DNA from: Paenibacillus terrae
Lineage (GTDB): Bacteria > Bacillota > Bacilli > Paenibacillales > Paenibacillaceae
Assembly (NCBI RefSeq): GCF_005217525.1
Contig: NZ_PNXQ01000005.1
Span: 103,039 to 167,038, forward strand
Length of the DNA: 64,000 nucleotides
Direction: 5' to 3'
Numbering within the stretch: position 1 is the first letter of the stretch; each line of letters opens with the position of its first letter. Positions 53,690 to 63,353 of the stretch are shown here, piece after piece. The notes beneath the pieces were generated by a model that was given only the letters and a program-made list of their open reading frames with translations, made no database searches and had not been told where the DNA came from. Made by a program: the position numbers and the translations under genes.

Positions 53690-54688
53690 TTAGAACTTTT
53701 TCTTAACGACATGATCCAAATTATCCAGCATAATTCCTGTGCCCTTGACGACACAATGCATCGGATCTTCAGCAACCAGCACCGGAACACGCAGTTCTTC
53801 CGCAAGCAGCTCGTCCAATCCGCTCAGCAACGCGCCGCCGCCAGTCAAAATAACACCACGGTCAATAATGTCGGCTGACAGCTCCGGCGGGGTCTGCTCC
53901 AATACAAATTTTGCCGCAGCAACAATCGCTGATACAGGATCTCTAAGCGCATCCTGTACTTCAGCCGCAGAAATACTTAACGTTTTAGGCAACCCGGATA
54001 CCATATCACGTCCCCGAATGTCCATCTCGGCTTGTCGTCCGCTCGGATGCACGGTACCGATGGCGATTTTAATATCTTCCGCCGTACGCTCCCCGATCAA
54101 AAGCTTGTACTTTGTCTTCACATATTTCATAATGGCGGAATCGAACTTGTCTCCTGCCATTTTAATGGAAGAAGCCGTTACTACATCCCCCATCGAGAGG
54201 ACAGCAACGTCTGTTGTTCCACCACCAATATCCACAACCATGTTGCCACTAGGCTCAAAAATATCCATTCCTGCCCCGATGGCAGCTGCTTTCGGCTCTT
54301 CCTCCAAAAATACTTCTTTGGCCCCGCTACGCTCCGCCGCTTCACGAATCGCTTTTTGTTCCACTGAGGTAATGTTTGTCGGTGCACAGATCAGAATACG
54401 AGGGTGGCTGTACCAGCTTTTTCCCCCCACACGATTGATAAAATATTTTAGCATGGCTTCGGTCACTTCAAAATCGGCGATGACACCGTCGCGCAGTGGA
54501 CGGATGGCTATGATATTACCGGGAGTACGTCCAACCATACGGCGTGCTTCCTCTCCGACAGCCAGAACTCTTTTTGTATCGCTTTCTATTGCAACAACGG
54601 AAGGTTCGTCAAGAACAACCCCCTTCCCTTTGACGTGGATAAGCACGTTGGCCGTACCGAGGTCGATACCGATATCATTACTGAACAT
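53690..54688 (-). CDS. mbl: Rod-shape determining protein Mbl (MreB family)
   Basis: 332 residues. NDIGIDLGTANVLIHVKGKG, the phosphate loop DIGGGTTDVAVLSMG and GVILTGGGALLSGLDELLAE are actin-fold signatures. Mbl forms membrane-bound filaments guiding lateral wall synthesis. ATG 54688 follows GGGGGCCTTTTTAAT. Placement between spoIIID and flhO identifies it as Mbl rather than MreB or MreBH. Confidence 0.94.
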   Translation of the reverse strand: MFSNDIGIDLGTANVLIHVKGKGVVLDEPSVVAIESDTKRVLAVGEEARRMVGRTPGNIIAIRPLRDGVIADFEVTEAMLKYFINRVGGKSWYSHPRILICAPTNITSVEQKAIREAAERSGAKEVFLEEEPKAAAIGAGMDIFEPSGNMVVDIGGGTTDVAVLSMGDVVTASSIKMAGDKFDSAIMKYVKTKYKLLIGERTAEDIKIAIGTVHPSGRQAEMDIRGRDMVSGLPKTLSISAAEVQDALRDPVSAIVAAAKFVLEQTPPELSADIIDRGVILTGGGALLSGLDELLAEELRVPVLVAEDPMHCVVKGTGIMLDNLDHVVKKKF

Positions 54689-54860
54689 ATTAAAAAGGCC
54701 CCCAAAGTGATATTTTAAAAAGCTAAGATTCGACAAGAAGCGGCAAATATATGTATAAACCTATGGTTACATGTCATTTTTCGATCTTGTACCATCTTTT
54801 AACATATCATACTTCAGGGGGTTGATTCAATGGCTTTGCCAGCCAATTCACTATATATTT

Positions 54861-55148
54861 TTAAGACTTGCCTGAAACGAGGATCTCCCTTCTTTTTCCG
54901 CTCGTTTTTTTGTACTTGATTTTCGTCGCTTCCCCTCCCCGCAGATGACGGATGGATTTATGGTATTCGAGAATGTGCTTCACCTGATCTGCAAGGTCCG
55001 GGTTGATTTCAGGCAGCCGTTCGGTCAGATCTTTATGCACCGTGCTCTTGGAGACACCAAATTCCTTGGCAATCGTACGGACCGTATTCCTTGTTTCCAC
55101 GATACAGCGACCGATTTTGATGGTCCGTTCCTTGATGTAATCGTGCAC
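54861..55148 (-). CDS. spoIIID: Sporulation transcription factor SpoIIID
   Basis: 95 residues. The helix-turn-helix TVRTIAKEFGVSKSTVHKDL follows HDYIKERTIKIGRCIVETRN, both highly conserved; the C-terminal basic tail (ATKIKYKKTSGKRRE) contacts DNA. SpoIIID tunes mother-cell sigma-E genes and sigK. The start is GTG (55148), 7 nt after GGGAGG. A sigma-E-like promoter lies just upstream. Confidence 0.96.
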   Translation of the reverse strand: MHDYIKERTIKIGRCIVETRNTVRTIAKEFGVSKSTVHKDLTERLPEINPDLADQVKHILEYHKSIRHLRGGEATKIKYKKTSGKRREILVSGKS

Positions 55149-55181
55149 GCTCCCGCCTCCCTACTGTGGATTGTTTGGTAC

Positions 55182-55209
55182 ATTATATGAGGAGCGTGCC
55201 TATATATTC
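55182..55209 (-). promoter_or_regulatory. Sigma-E-like promoter of spoIIID
   Basis: Minus-strand GAATATA (55203-55209), 13-nt spacer, CATATAAT (55182-55189): 6 of 7 and 7 of 8 matches to the sigma-E consensus, spacer one base short. Confidence 0.5.
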
Positions 55210-55295
55210 GCGGTTTGGCGGGAAGACATGCTTCGGAAGGCCTATTTATTTGACAAAAGCAACTTATGGTTTACCCCATGAACTACAAAAGCACA

Positions 55296-55327
55296 AGAAA
55301 AAGCGAGGGATGATGATCCCCCGCTTT
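55296..55327 (-). terminator. Rho-independent terminator after spoIIQ
   Basis: Minus strand: AAGCG-GGGGAT pairs with ATCCC-TCGCTT around a short loop, then TTTTC. Confidence 0.75.
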
Positions 55328-55350
55328 GCATGAAAAGCTATATATCGAAT

Positions 55351-56091
55351 TTATTTTTTAGGAAGCAGACCGGTTGGATTCACTGGCTTGTCATCCTGAT
55401 ACACTTCAAAATGCAGATGTGTTTTCAAATCCTTTTCAAGTTCATTACGACCCGCCGAAGCGATGACATCGTTCTGTTTTACTTGATCGCCTTCTTTTAC
55501 TTTCAGATCGTTCAAGCTTTGGTAGACGGTTCTGAGATTGTTATCATGTGTAATTTCCACAACATTGCCTACCAGCGGGTGCTGTTCCACACGAGTCACC
55601 TTACCACTGAGGGCGGCTCTCACTTCGAATGTTTGATCATCGGAGCGAGAAAGATCAATGCCAGTGTTGGCGGTAAAGGTTTTATCGTACTCTACCATCG
55701 CAGCCGCCTGTTCGTCAGCTGTCGCGTTTTCGTCAAAAAATGGCTTTACGACCTGTACTGCGGCAGCATCCGCCACCGGCCATGCGAGATTTTCCGACTG
55801 GGCAACGACTTCCATACTTTCAGGCTGTTGTCCGGTGACATCGGTATTGACCGTTGATGTATTCTGTACCGATGAATTAGCTGGGTCAGGTTTGAAAGAC
55901 TTCTGGCTGGCATCCTGATAGACCCACACTAAGGTTAGTATAATGGCTGCTGCGGCAATGTAGGCTGCCGGGTATGCCCACCTTTTGGACAACAGCTTTT
56001 TCCACGAAGACGGCCGTGAAGCCCTTCCACCCTGAAAGGTTTTGGGTGTTTCTTCATGATTTTGGTTCTGGTTTTTATTTTGTTCACTCAT
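55351..56091 (-). CDS. spoIIQ: SpoIIQ-like M23-fold sporulation protein
   Basis: 246 residues. One membrane helix (YPAAYIAAAAIILTLVWVY, about 38-56) leads to an extracytoplasmic LytM domain with VRAALSGKVTRVEQHPLVGN and LKTHLHFEVYQD. The first zinc ligand, normally His before GxD, is replaced: the segment reads TANTGIDLS, so the domain is probably inactive, as in Bacillus SpoIIQ, which binds SpoIIIAH across the engulfment space. A matched sigma-F promoter upstream supports forespore expression. Confidence 0.85.
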   Translation of the reverse strand: MSEQNKNQNQNHEETPKTFQGGRASRPSSWKKLLSKRWAYPAAYIAAAAIILTLVWVYQDASQKSFKPDPANSSVQNTSTVNTDVTGQQPESMEVVAQSENLAWPVADAAAVQVVKPFFDENATADEQAAAMVEYDKTFTANTGIDLSRSDDQTFEVRAALSGKVTRVEQHPLVGNVVEITHDNNLRTVYQSLNDLKVKEGDQVKQNDVIASAGRNELEKDLKTHLHFEVYQDDKPVNPTGLLPKK

Positions 56092-56111
56092 TTGCTCATC
56101 ACCTCAGTAAC

Positions 56112-56140
56112 CAGTGTTACCGGGTGCAACTCTTTTATAC
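56112..56140 (-). promoter_or_regulatory. Sigma-F promoter of spoIIQ
   Basis: Minus-strand GTATA (56136-56140), 14-nt spacer, GGTAACACTG (56112-56121). The -10 fits the sigma-F consensus GGNRANAMTR at every position. Confidence 0.7.
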
Positions 56141-56161
56141 TTCAAAGTTTTGAAAAATTTA

Positions 56162-57598
56162 CTAACTTAGAATACGAGAGGCTGGGGCAAAAGAAACGCC
56201 TGTGTAATAGTGAAGGAGAATTTGAGTGGCGGTATGTCCTTCCCTGGCCATTCCGTTAGCTCCCCACTGGCTCATACCGACACCATGTCCGTAGCCGTAG
56301 GTTGTAATGGCGATCCGATCTCCTTCGGCCTTCCACGTAAATTCAGCAGAACGCAGGCCCAACTTGTTTCGGATTTCCGGTCCTGTAAAAACGGTGCCTC
56401 CTACCTCGATCTGCTTGATCCGATGCCCCTTTGTCTTGGAAAGCACCCGAATTTCCGGCATACTCCCTCCTCCAGTAGAAGCGGCTATCGCCGTACGGCT
56501 CAATCCTAATCTATCAAGCACATTCTGGAGGCTCAGCGTGACGGTTTCTGCATAACGGGGTGCCAGCTGCTTGTCCCATGGACTTGACACACTCCGTAAA
56601 TAAGGAACTGCCTTGGCCCATACATCCTCTGAATTTTCAGTATAACCGTTACTGGTAGAAAAAAAGGAAGCGGTAATCGGTTTACCCTCATATACCATGA
56701 TCGTATCCTTGGTATCACGTACAGCCTGCCGAATTTTGGCCAGTTCTGCTGACTTGCCAGAAGTCCCCCACTCTCGATCAAGTTTGGCTTTGGAAATGTA
56801 GGCTTGGTGCTTAACTGTATCAGTCACATCCGCCCCTGCCGGAGCGCCGCTGGTGTCATCAGCCAGCAAACGCCGGGCAATGAAGGTACGCGCGGCAATG
56901 GCCTGCGCCTTCAATGCCTCGCCCTCGAAGCTGGGCGGCATTTCGGCGGCTACTACGCCGACAATGTATTGCTCCATCGGCAGCGTCTCCGTGCGACCAG
57001 CGGATGTAACGTACACGCGCACGTCCGGCTCTGCCGCCGCTGGTACACTGCGCGCTGGCGCAGCGGGCACCGCAGGTATGGGCGGGACGCCCGGCAGGCG
57101 TGTAACAGGCGCCTCGCCCTTAGCAACCGCAGGCGTGGCCGTGCGGTTGCCAGGCGGCAGCGGCTGCGCCGTGTGGCGAGGCCATGCCAGCAGTGCGGGC
57201 ACGGCCATCGCTAGCGCCAGCAGGCCCGCCATAGCCACAGCGGGCAGCCAGGGGCGGCGGCTACCCCAACGTGGGGCACGCCCAGCGGCAGGCCGCAGAT
57301 ACGGCACTGGCGCGGGCGGCAGGCTGCTGCTGGCGTCGCGGATCGTGGCTGCCCCGGGAGCGAGCGACGACGCCGGGATAGGGCGCTGCACGGGAGTGAC
57401 CCTCACCGCCGCCGCACGCCCGGCGGTGAGGGTCACTCTGTTAGGAGCTGACACGCCCGGCGGAACGGTCTGCTGTTGCACAGGACGCCCTGCCTGTGCA
57501 ACAGCTATAGAGCCGTGGCTGTCTCCCGCAGGTGCGGCCCGGCGATGTTCCTTGGGATGATGAATAGGTATACGAATGCGAACCTGTGAATCTTTCAT
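56162..57598 (-). CDS. spoIID: Stage II sporulation protein D (lytic transglycosylase)
   Basis: 478 residues, against about 340 in Bacillus. The extra length is N-terminal: about 110 residues of Ala/Pro/Arg-rich sequence before the membrane helix (PAVAMAGLLALAMAVPALLA). The catalytic domain has MEQYIVGVVAAEMPPSFEGE (catalytic Glu), LKAQAIAARTF, FFSTSNGYTENSEDVW and YGHGVGMSQWGANGMA. SpoIID cleaves glycan strands during engulfment with SpoIIP and SpoIIM. The N-terminal half is strongly GC-rich. The start follows TGGAGGTTTCAGCTT. Confidence 0.93.
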   Translation of the reverse strand: MKDSQVRIRIPIHHPKEHRRAAPAGDSHGSIAVAQAGRPVQQQTVPPGVSAPNRVTLTAGRAAAVRVTPVQRPIPASSLAPGAATIRDASSSLPPAPVPYLRPAAGRAPRWGSRRPWLPAVAMAGLLALAMAVPALLAWPRHTAQPLPPGNRTATPAVAKGEAPVTRLPGVPPIPAVPAAPARSVPAAAEPDVRVYVTSAGRTETLPMEQYIVGVVAAEMPPSFEGEALKAQAIAARTFIARRLLADDTSGAPAGADVTDTVKHQAYISKAKLDREWGTSGKSAELAKIRQAVRDTKDTIMVYEGKPITASFFSTSNGYTENSEDVWAKAVPYLRSVSSPWDKQLAPRYAETVTLSLQNVLDRLGLSRTAIAASTGGGSMPEIRVLSKTKGHRIKQIEVGGTVFTGPEIRNKLGLRSAEFTWKAEGDRIAITTYGYGHGVGMSQWGANGMAREGHTATQILLHYYTGVSFAPASRILS

Positions 57599-57741
57599 AA
57601 GCTGAAACCTCCATCAAAGGGCTAGAGTCATGCTGGAAGCAGTGATGTGCTCCACCAGATATTTTCAATCATATGAGGTCGTCCACTTTGATAGAACCCT
57701 TTTAAGAGAACTGAAAGAATGAAAAAGACAGGCTGAAAACA

Positions 57742-57773
57742 TAAAAAAACCAAGCCCCTCATGGACTTGGTTC
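57742..57773 (-). terminator. Rho-independent terminator after murA
   Basis: AACCAAG pairs with CTTGGTT around an 11-nt loop, then TTTTTTTATG on the minus strand. Confidence 0.8.
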
Positions 57774-57833
57774 CTCACTTGTTCGTCAATATTATAACAT
57801 GCAGCCGCCGCATGAGACTATATACGCTAAAGC

Positions 57834-59183
57834 TTAGGCCAGGGAAGGCTGAATGTTGAACAGATTCCCAGATGCCGCTTCTGGTATAACGCGCTCTGCG
57901 CTGGAAGCATCCCGCTTGACTTCTTCAACCGTTATTCTGTAAATGTCCGCGCCTAATCCGCTTAGCTTCTCCGCCAAATGAACATAACCACGGTCGATAT
58001 GATGTACGCCGGAAACCTCCGTTGTACCTTCCGCAATCAGTCCAGTCAGAATCAAGGCAGCACCTGCACGCAGATCTGTCGAGGTCACTTTTGCACCTGT
58101 CAATTTAGCATTGCCGGTTACAATCGCGGAACGGCCTTCAACCTTAATCTCCGCATTCATCAGATGAAACTCATCCACATGCATAAAACGATTTTCAAAT
58201 ACAGTTTCCGTGATAATGCTGGTGCCTTCAGCGGCAAGTTGAAGTGCCATCATCTGAGACTGCATATCCGTAGGGAAACCAGGATAAGGCAACGTTTTAA
58301 CATCAACGGCCTTTAACGGTTTATCCGAAATCACACGAATTCCATTTTCATCCGGTTGAATGGTTACACCCATTTCTTCCATTTTGGAGATAACCGGTCC
58401 CAAATGGTCTGATATCGCGCCTTCTACATATACGTTCCCGCCTGTGATCGCAGCAGCAACCATGTAAGTACCTGCTTCTACCCGGTCGGGAATGACCGTA
58501 TGCTTCACACCGTGCAGCTTTTCAACGCCTTCAATGCGAATAACACCTGTACCAGCACCGCGCACCTTGGCACCCATACCGTTCAGGAAATTCGCAAGAT
58601 CGACGATCTCAGGTTCCTTGGCAGCATTTTCAATGGTGGTAATACCCTCCGCAAGAGTAGCGGCCATCATAATATTTTCGGTCGCACCTACGCTGGCTAC
58701 ATCCAAATAAACTTTGGCTCCACGCAGACGCCCGTTACTTTTAGCTTCAATAAATCCTTGGCCCAGACTAATCTCGGCACCCAATGCTTCAAAACCCTTC
58801 AAATGCTGATCAATCGGTCGCGTACCAATTGCACACCCGCCTGGAAGCGAAATTCTTGTGTGTCCCAAACGTGTAAGCAACGGCCCCATAACCAAAAACG
58901 ATGCGCGCATTTTCCTAACCCACTCGTAAGGGGCTTCACAGGAAATTATCTTCCGCGCGTCAACACGAATGACCTCGTCTTGGTATGTAACGCCTGCTCC
59001 TAAGGACTCCAGCACTTTGTTAATGGTCATCACATCGTCTAGAGGAGGTGCATCAATGATAACACTTTCCCCTTCTTCTCCTAAAAGAGATGCGGCGATG
59101 ATCGGCAGAACTGAGTTTTTGGCTCCGCTGACTTTGACACTCCCGGTCAATCTGTTGCCACCGCGGACGATAAATTTGCTCAT
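57834..59183 (-). CDS. murA: UDP-N-acetylglucosamine 1-carboxyvinyltransferase
   Basis: 449 residues. [19 protein letters not shown] near the N-terminus and the active-site loop [20 protein letters not shown] with the fosfomycin-sensitive Cys (about residue 117). MurA transfers enolpyruvate to UDP-GlcNAc, the first committed step of peptidoglycan synthesis. The start follows GGAGGGAACCATAG. A C-terminal extension of about 25 residues ([19 protein letters not shown]) goes beyond the usual end. Its place beside spoIID matches Bacillus murAA. Confidence 0.94.
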   Translation of the reverse strand: MSKFIVRGGNRLTGSVKVSGAKNSVLPIIAASLLGEEGESVIIDAPPLDDVMTINKVLESLGAGVTYQDEVIRVDARKIISCEAPYEWVRKMRASFLVMGPLLTRLGHTRISLPGGCAIGTRPIDQHLKGFEALGAEISLGQGFIEAKSNGRLRGAKVYLDVASVGATENIMMAATLAEGITTIENAAKEPEIVDLANFLNGMGAKVRGAGTGVIRIEGVEKLHGVKHTVIPDRVEAGTYMVAAAITGGNVYVEGAISDHLGPVISKMEEMGVTIQPDENGIRVISDKPLKAVDVKTLPYPGFPTDMQSQMMALQLAAEGTSIITETVFENRFMHVDEFHLMNAEIKVEGRSAIVTGNAKLTGAKVTSTDLRAGAALILTGLIAEGTTEVSGVHHIDRGYVHLAEKLSGLGADIYRITVEEVKRDASSAERVIPEAASGNLFNIQPSLA

Positions 59184-59508
59184 CTATGGTTCCCTCCGCG
59201 CGTCATTTCCCTTTTCCATCATGGAAAAAAAGAACATATTCCGCTATTTTCATGCCCTGCTTTTTCATTACATAAAAAAACAAGATTTTACTAATACCCT
59301 AACTTCCATCATAACACTGATCAAATCAAGTATACAAGCGTTTTTTACACATGACGAATATTGTGTTTCCAGCCTGTTTGGCCAGCTATACACGTATAGT
59401 TCTTTTGTTTACCATTGTTGACAATATGGTACGATGTTATTCGACAATTTCCCGCAGATACAGGACCATAAAGTCATATAACCCGCCTGCTTCATATTAA
59501 AACACATT
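59184..59508. other. Spacer upstream of murA
   Basis: About 325 AT-rich bases without a gene. Two small palindromes stand out: CTATAC-AC-GTATAG (about 59390-59403) and ATTGT-TG-ACAAT (about 59414-59425). No promoter could be fixed with confidence. Confidence 0.45.
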
Positions 59509-59760
59509 CTAAAGCATCTGGCTCCATGAGATATAGCTTAACAGAAACCCGGACACCAGCTGCCCTAAAATAATGGCAAGAAGCAAGTGCAGTAATCTGC
59601 CCTGTGGTCCCTTAGGATGCCTAATGAACAAATCCAGCTTTAAGCTCTGTAAAGCCCACCAAGCTAGCGCTATACAAATGAGCGACACGATCATGGAGAC
59701 CAGCGCGGTCATACTCGCCGATTGACTTAACTGTTCAGCCAATTGCTGCTTCCCGTTCAT
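59509..59760 (-). CDS. ywzB: DUF1146 integral membrane protein YwzB
   Basis: 83 residues with two membrane helices (TALVSMIVSLICIALAWWAL and LLHLLLAIILGQLVSGFLLS) joined by a basic loop with LDLFIRHPKGPQGRLL. It matches the YwzB/DUF1146 family by pattern and by its place between atpC and murA, as in Bacillus. Function unknown. The start follows GGGAGGGATTACGG. Confidence 0.85.
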   Translation of the reverse strand: MNGKQQLAEQLSQSASMTALVSMIVSLICIALAWWALQSLKLDLFIRHPKGPQGRLLHLLLAIILGQLVSGFLLSYISWSQML

Positions 59761-60221
59761 CCGTAATCCCTCCCATCTGCGTCACAGACTTCTTTATAAT
59801 ACTCGGCGAACGCCTAATATGCCAGTGCTATTTCTATTTTCAGGACAATTATTTCGACAAAATACGAACATTTCCTTCTGTTTCGTGAATTTAAAAGGTA
59901 CTATGTACCTAGCTATTAAGTGAGTATTTTGCATAATCCCAAAAGCGATTGCAAATTAGCAATAATATATACATCGAAACGGTTTAGTTCGTCTATATAT
60001 TGTACTTTCGAGCATTGGGAATCGAATGATGCAAAATGCTGAAGCAAGAAATGGGACTGTATTTGGTGAAATCCATCTAAAAAAAGAGCTCGATCACAGT
60101 GATCGAAGGAAGGAAAAGTCTACCTCCTCTTCTTCTGCCGGAACATCATTTGGCAGAAATTATGAGGCGGTCTCCCTGTCATTCCATCCGTATACCATGC
60201 CGAACCCTTTTACATTCCAGT
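59761..60221. other. Spacer between ywzB and atpC
   Basis: About 460 bases. It contains a terminator-like hairpin at 60079-60106, a second hairpin TTCTGCC/GGCAGAA at 60133-60158, and the small palindrome GGTACTATGTACC near 59897. A 75-codon plus-strand frame at 60026-60253 overlaps these and the atpC end and is not credible. Confidence 0.5.
60079..60106 (-). terminator. Terminator downstream of the atp operon
   Basis: Minus strand: CGATCAC-T-GTGATCG, then AGCTCTTTTTTT. It lies about 130 nt past the atpC stop. Confidence 0.65.
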
Positions 60222-60249
60222 TAAAAACCAAAGTTAATTCTTATTGGTT
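60222..60249 (-). terminator. Terminator overlapping the atpC stop
   Basis: Minus strand: AACCAA pairs with TTGGTT, then TTTAAC. The upstream arm lies in the last atpC codons. A short stem, so it may be the weaker of the two ends. Confidence 0.45.
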
Positions 60250-60647
60250 CTGATGCTCGTTGCATTCAGACGATTAAGCGCCCGTTGAAGAGCTACCTCC
60301 GCCCGATGATGGTCTACTTTCTCCTGCTTGCTCTGGAGCCGCAGCTCTGCCCGCTCCCTTGCCGCACGGGCACGCTCCACATCAATATCTTCGGAACGCT
60401 CCGCACTTTCAGCCAAAATGACCACTTTATCCTTGCGGACTTCGACAAAGCCCCCATTGACCGCAATCACTTCTGTCTGACCGCCAGTTTTAATACGTAC
60501 TGGCGCAATCTTCAAGGGAGTGACCAAGGGAAGGTGTCCAGGTAAAATCCCGAGATCACCTTCCGAGCCGCGAACACTGATGCTGTTTACCTGTTCTGCA
60601 AAAACCAGGCGCTCCGGCGTCACAATCTCCAACAAATACGTGCTCAC
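60234..60647 (-). CDS. atpC: ATP synthase epsilon subunit
   Basis: 137 residues. STYLLEIVTPERLVFAEQVN and RGSEGDLGILPGHLPLVTPL are the N-terminal beta-sandwich signature; the C-terminal half is a helix pair (ERARAARERAELRLQSKQEK). Epsilon is part of the F1 central stalk and restrains ATP hydrolysis. The start is GTG (60647), preceded by AGGAGGGATTCAA. It is the last gene of the atp operon. Confidence 0.96.
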   Translation of the reverse strand: MSTYLLEIVTPERLVFAEQVNSISVRGSEGDLGILPGHLPLVTPLKIAPVRIKTGGQTEVIAVNGGFVEVRKDKVVILAESAERSEDIDVERARAARERAELRLQSKQEKVDHHRAEVALQRALNRLNATSIRTNKN

Positions 60648-60717
60648 TTGAATCCCTCCTGAAAGCTGCCCGCAGACAGCTCACTTCGTAAGGCTCGGCT
60701 ATTCTTCGCCTGTATGC

Positions 60718-62133
<1,416 letters not shown>

Positions 62134-62227
62134 CTACAAGCTTGCACAGCCGCAAATCCGAGCTACACGATTTGTTTTGCGCCCGCAAATTATCATATTA
62201 GTATAGGACTAGCTATACAGCAGTCCG

Positions 62228-62252
62228 CAAAAAAAGCCCATTAAGACTGGGC
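62228..62252 (-). terminator. Terminator-like hairpin between atpG and atpD
   Basis: Minus strand: GCCCA, 7-nt loop containing the atpG stop, TGGGC, then TTTTTTTG. It has the form of an intrinsic terminator inside the operon. Confidence 0.55.
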
Positions 62253-63107
62253 GCTTGCCCCTGCCACAATTTCCGTAATTTCCTGGGTAATAGCCGCTTG
62301 ACGAGCACGGTTATAGGTCAGAGACAGCTCACCAATCAGCTTAGTAGCATTTTTAGTGGCAGATCCCATTGCTGTCATTTTTGCTCCCAACTCACTCGCC
62401 TTACCGTTCAGTAAAGCACCATAGATGAGTGTTTCCGCGTACCGCGGCAACAGCACTTCCAGCACTCCTTCCGGTGACGGCTCATACTCATAGTTAATCG
62501 AGGATGATGCAGCAGCGGAATCCGGTGTCGCCATTGGCAACAGACGGTCAACGGTCGGAATCTGAGTCAATGCATTAACAAAGCGGTTATAGCATAGATA
62601 CAGCTCATCAAATTCCTTGAGCTCAAAACCCTGCACAGCTTTGTTGGCAATCGTCTTGATATCTGCAAAAGCAGGTGTATCTGACAGATCTGTTACCGAC
62701 TCGGCAATAGGAAATTCGCGGCGTCTGAAATAGTCCCGTCCTTTTCGTCCAATAATGAAAATTGTAAATTCATCCTGTGAACGGTGACGTTCCGCAATTG
62801 TCTGTGTAACCTGCCGCAAAATGTTGGCATTATAACCACCAGCCAGACCACGATCAGATGTAATGATGAGATATGCCGTCTTTTTGACCGGACGCGATTC
62901 CAGCATCGGGTGCTTAACGTTGTTTGACCCCGCAGCAATACTGGTCACAACTTCCCTAAGTTTTTCCGAATAAGGACGAGCCGCCTCAGCCTTCTCCTGA
63001 GCTTTTCTAAGCTTGGATGCAGCTACCATCTCCATTGCTTTCGTAATCTGCTTCGTACTCTGCACACTTTTGATCTGACGTTTAATCTCGCGCATACCTT
63101 TTGCCAT
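62241..63107 (-). CDS. atpG: ATP synthase gamma subunit
   Basis: 288 residues. REIKRQIKSVQSTKQITKAM with MEMVAASKLRKAQ at the N-terminus and the C-terminal LTYNRARQAAITQEITEIVA form the coiled coil of the central rotor. ITSDRGLAGGYNANILR is the conserved core. ATG 63107 follows GAAGGTGGTGAAATC; the open frame 11 codons upstream lies in a repeat and is not used. Confidence 0.97.
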   Translation of the reverse strand: MAKGMREIKRQIKSVQSTKQITKAMEMVAASKLRKAQEKAEAARPYSEKLREVVTSIAAGSNNVKHPMLESRPVKKTAYLIITSDRGLAGGYNANILRQVTQTIAERHRSQDEFTIFIIGRKGRDYFRRREFPIAESVTDLSDTPAFADIKTIANKAVQGFELKEFDELYLCYNRFVNALTQIPTVDRLLPMATPDSAAASSSINYEYEPSPEGVLEVLLPRYAETLIYGALLNGKASELGAKMTAMGSATKNATKLIGELSLTYNRARQAAITQEITEIVAGASAQS

Positions 63108-63353
63108 GATTTCACCACCTTCAAGCTTTGGCAAAGCCAAAGCTACTTCGTAAGCAAACCCTTAGCTTTAACAAAGTCAAAGCTAACTTCGTAAACTGGT
63201 TCTGGATATCTGGCCGTCCATGATGAAGAACAGTCCAGCCAAACTAATCATACAGGGCCAGTTATTGAGGATAAAACATGCCAAGGAAGCCACAGCCCGG
63301 AGGGCACGCTTCCTTAGGACACTTCTCGTCATAAACTGGCAAATTCCAATGGT
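63108..63353 (-). repeat. Structured atpA-atpG spacer with tandem hairpin units
   Basis: 246 bases. AGCTTTGGC-AAA-GCCAAAGCT (63124-63144) and a degenerate second copy at 63164-63184 are each followed by ACTTCGTAA. A larger fold lies beyond: GCCAGTT/AACTGGC as outer arms and AAGGAAGC/GCTTCCTT as inner arms (about 63271-63338). Confidence 0.75.

Noticed and set aside
60026-60253. 75-codon plus-strand frame after atpC
   Set aside because: It runs through terminator hairpins and the atpC end; the amino acid pattern is not protein-like.
63124-63184. CRISPR-like repeats
   Set aside because: Only two imperfect units, each a small hairpin with the start of an atp gene next to it; no spacers or cas genes.
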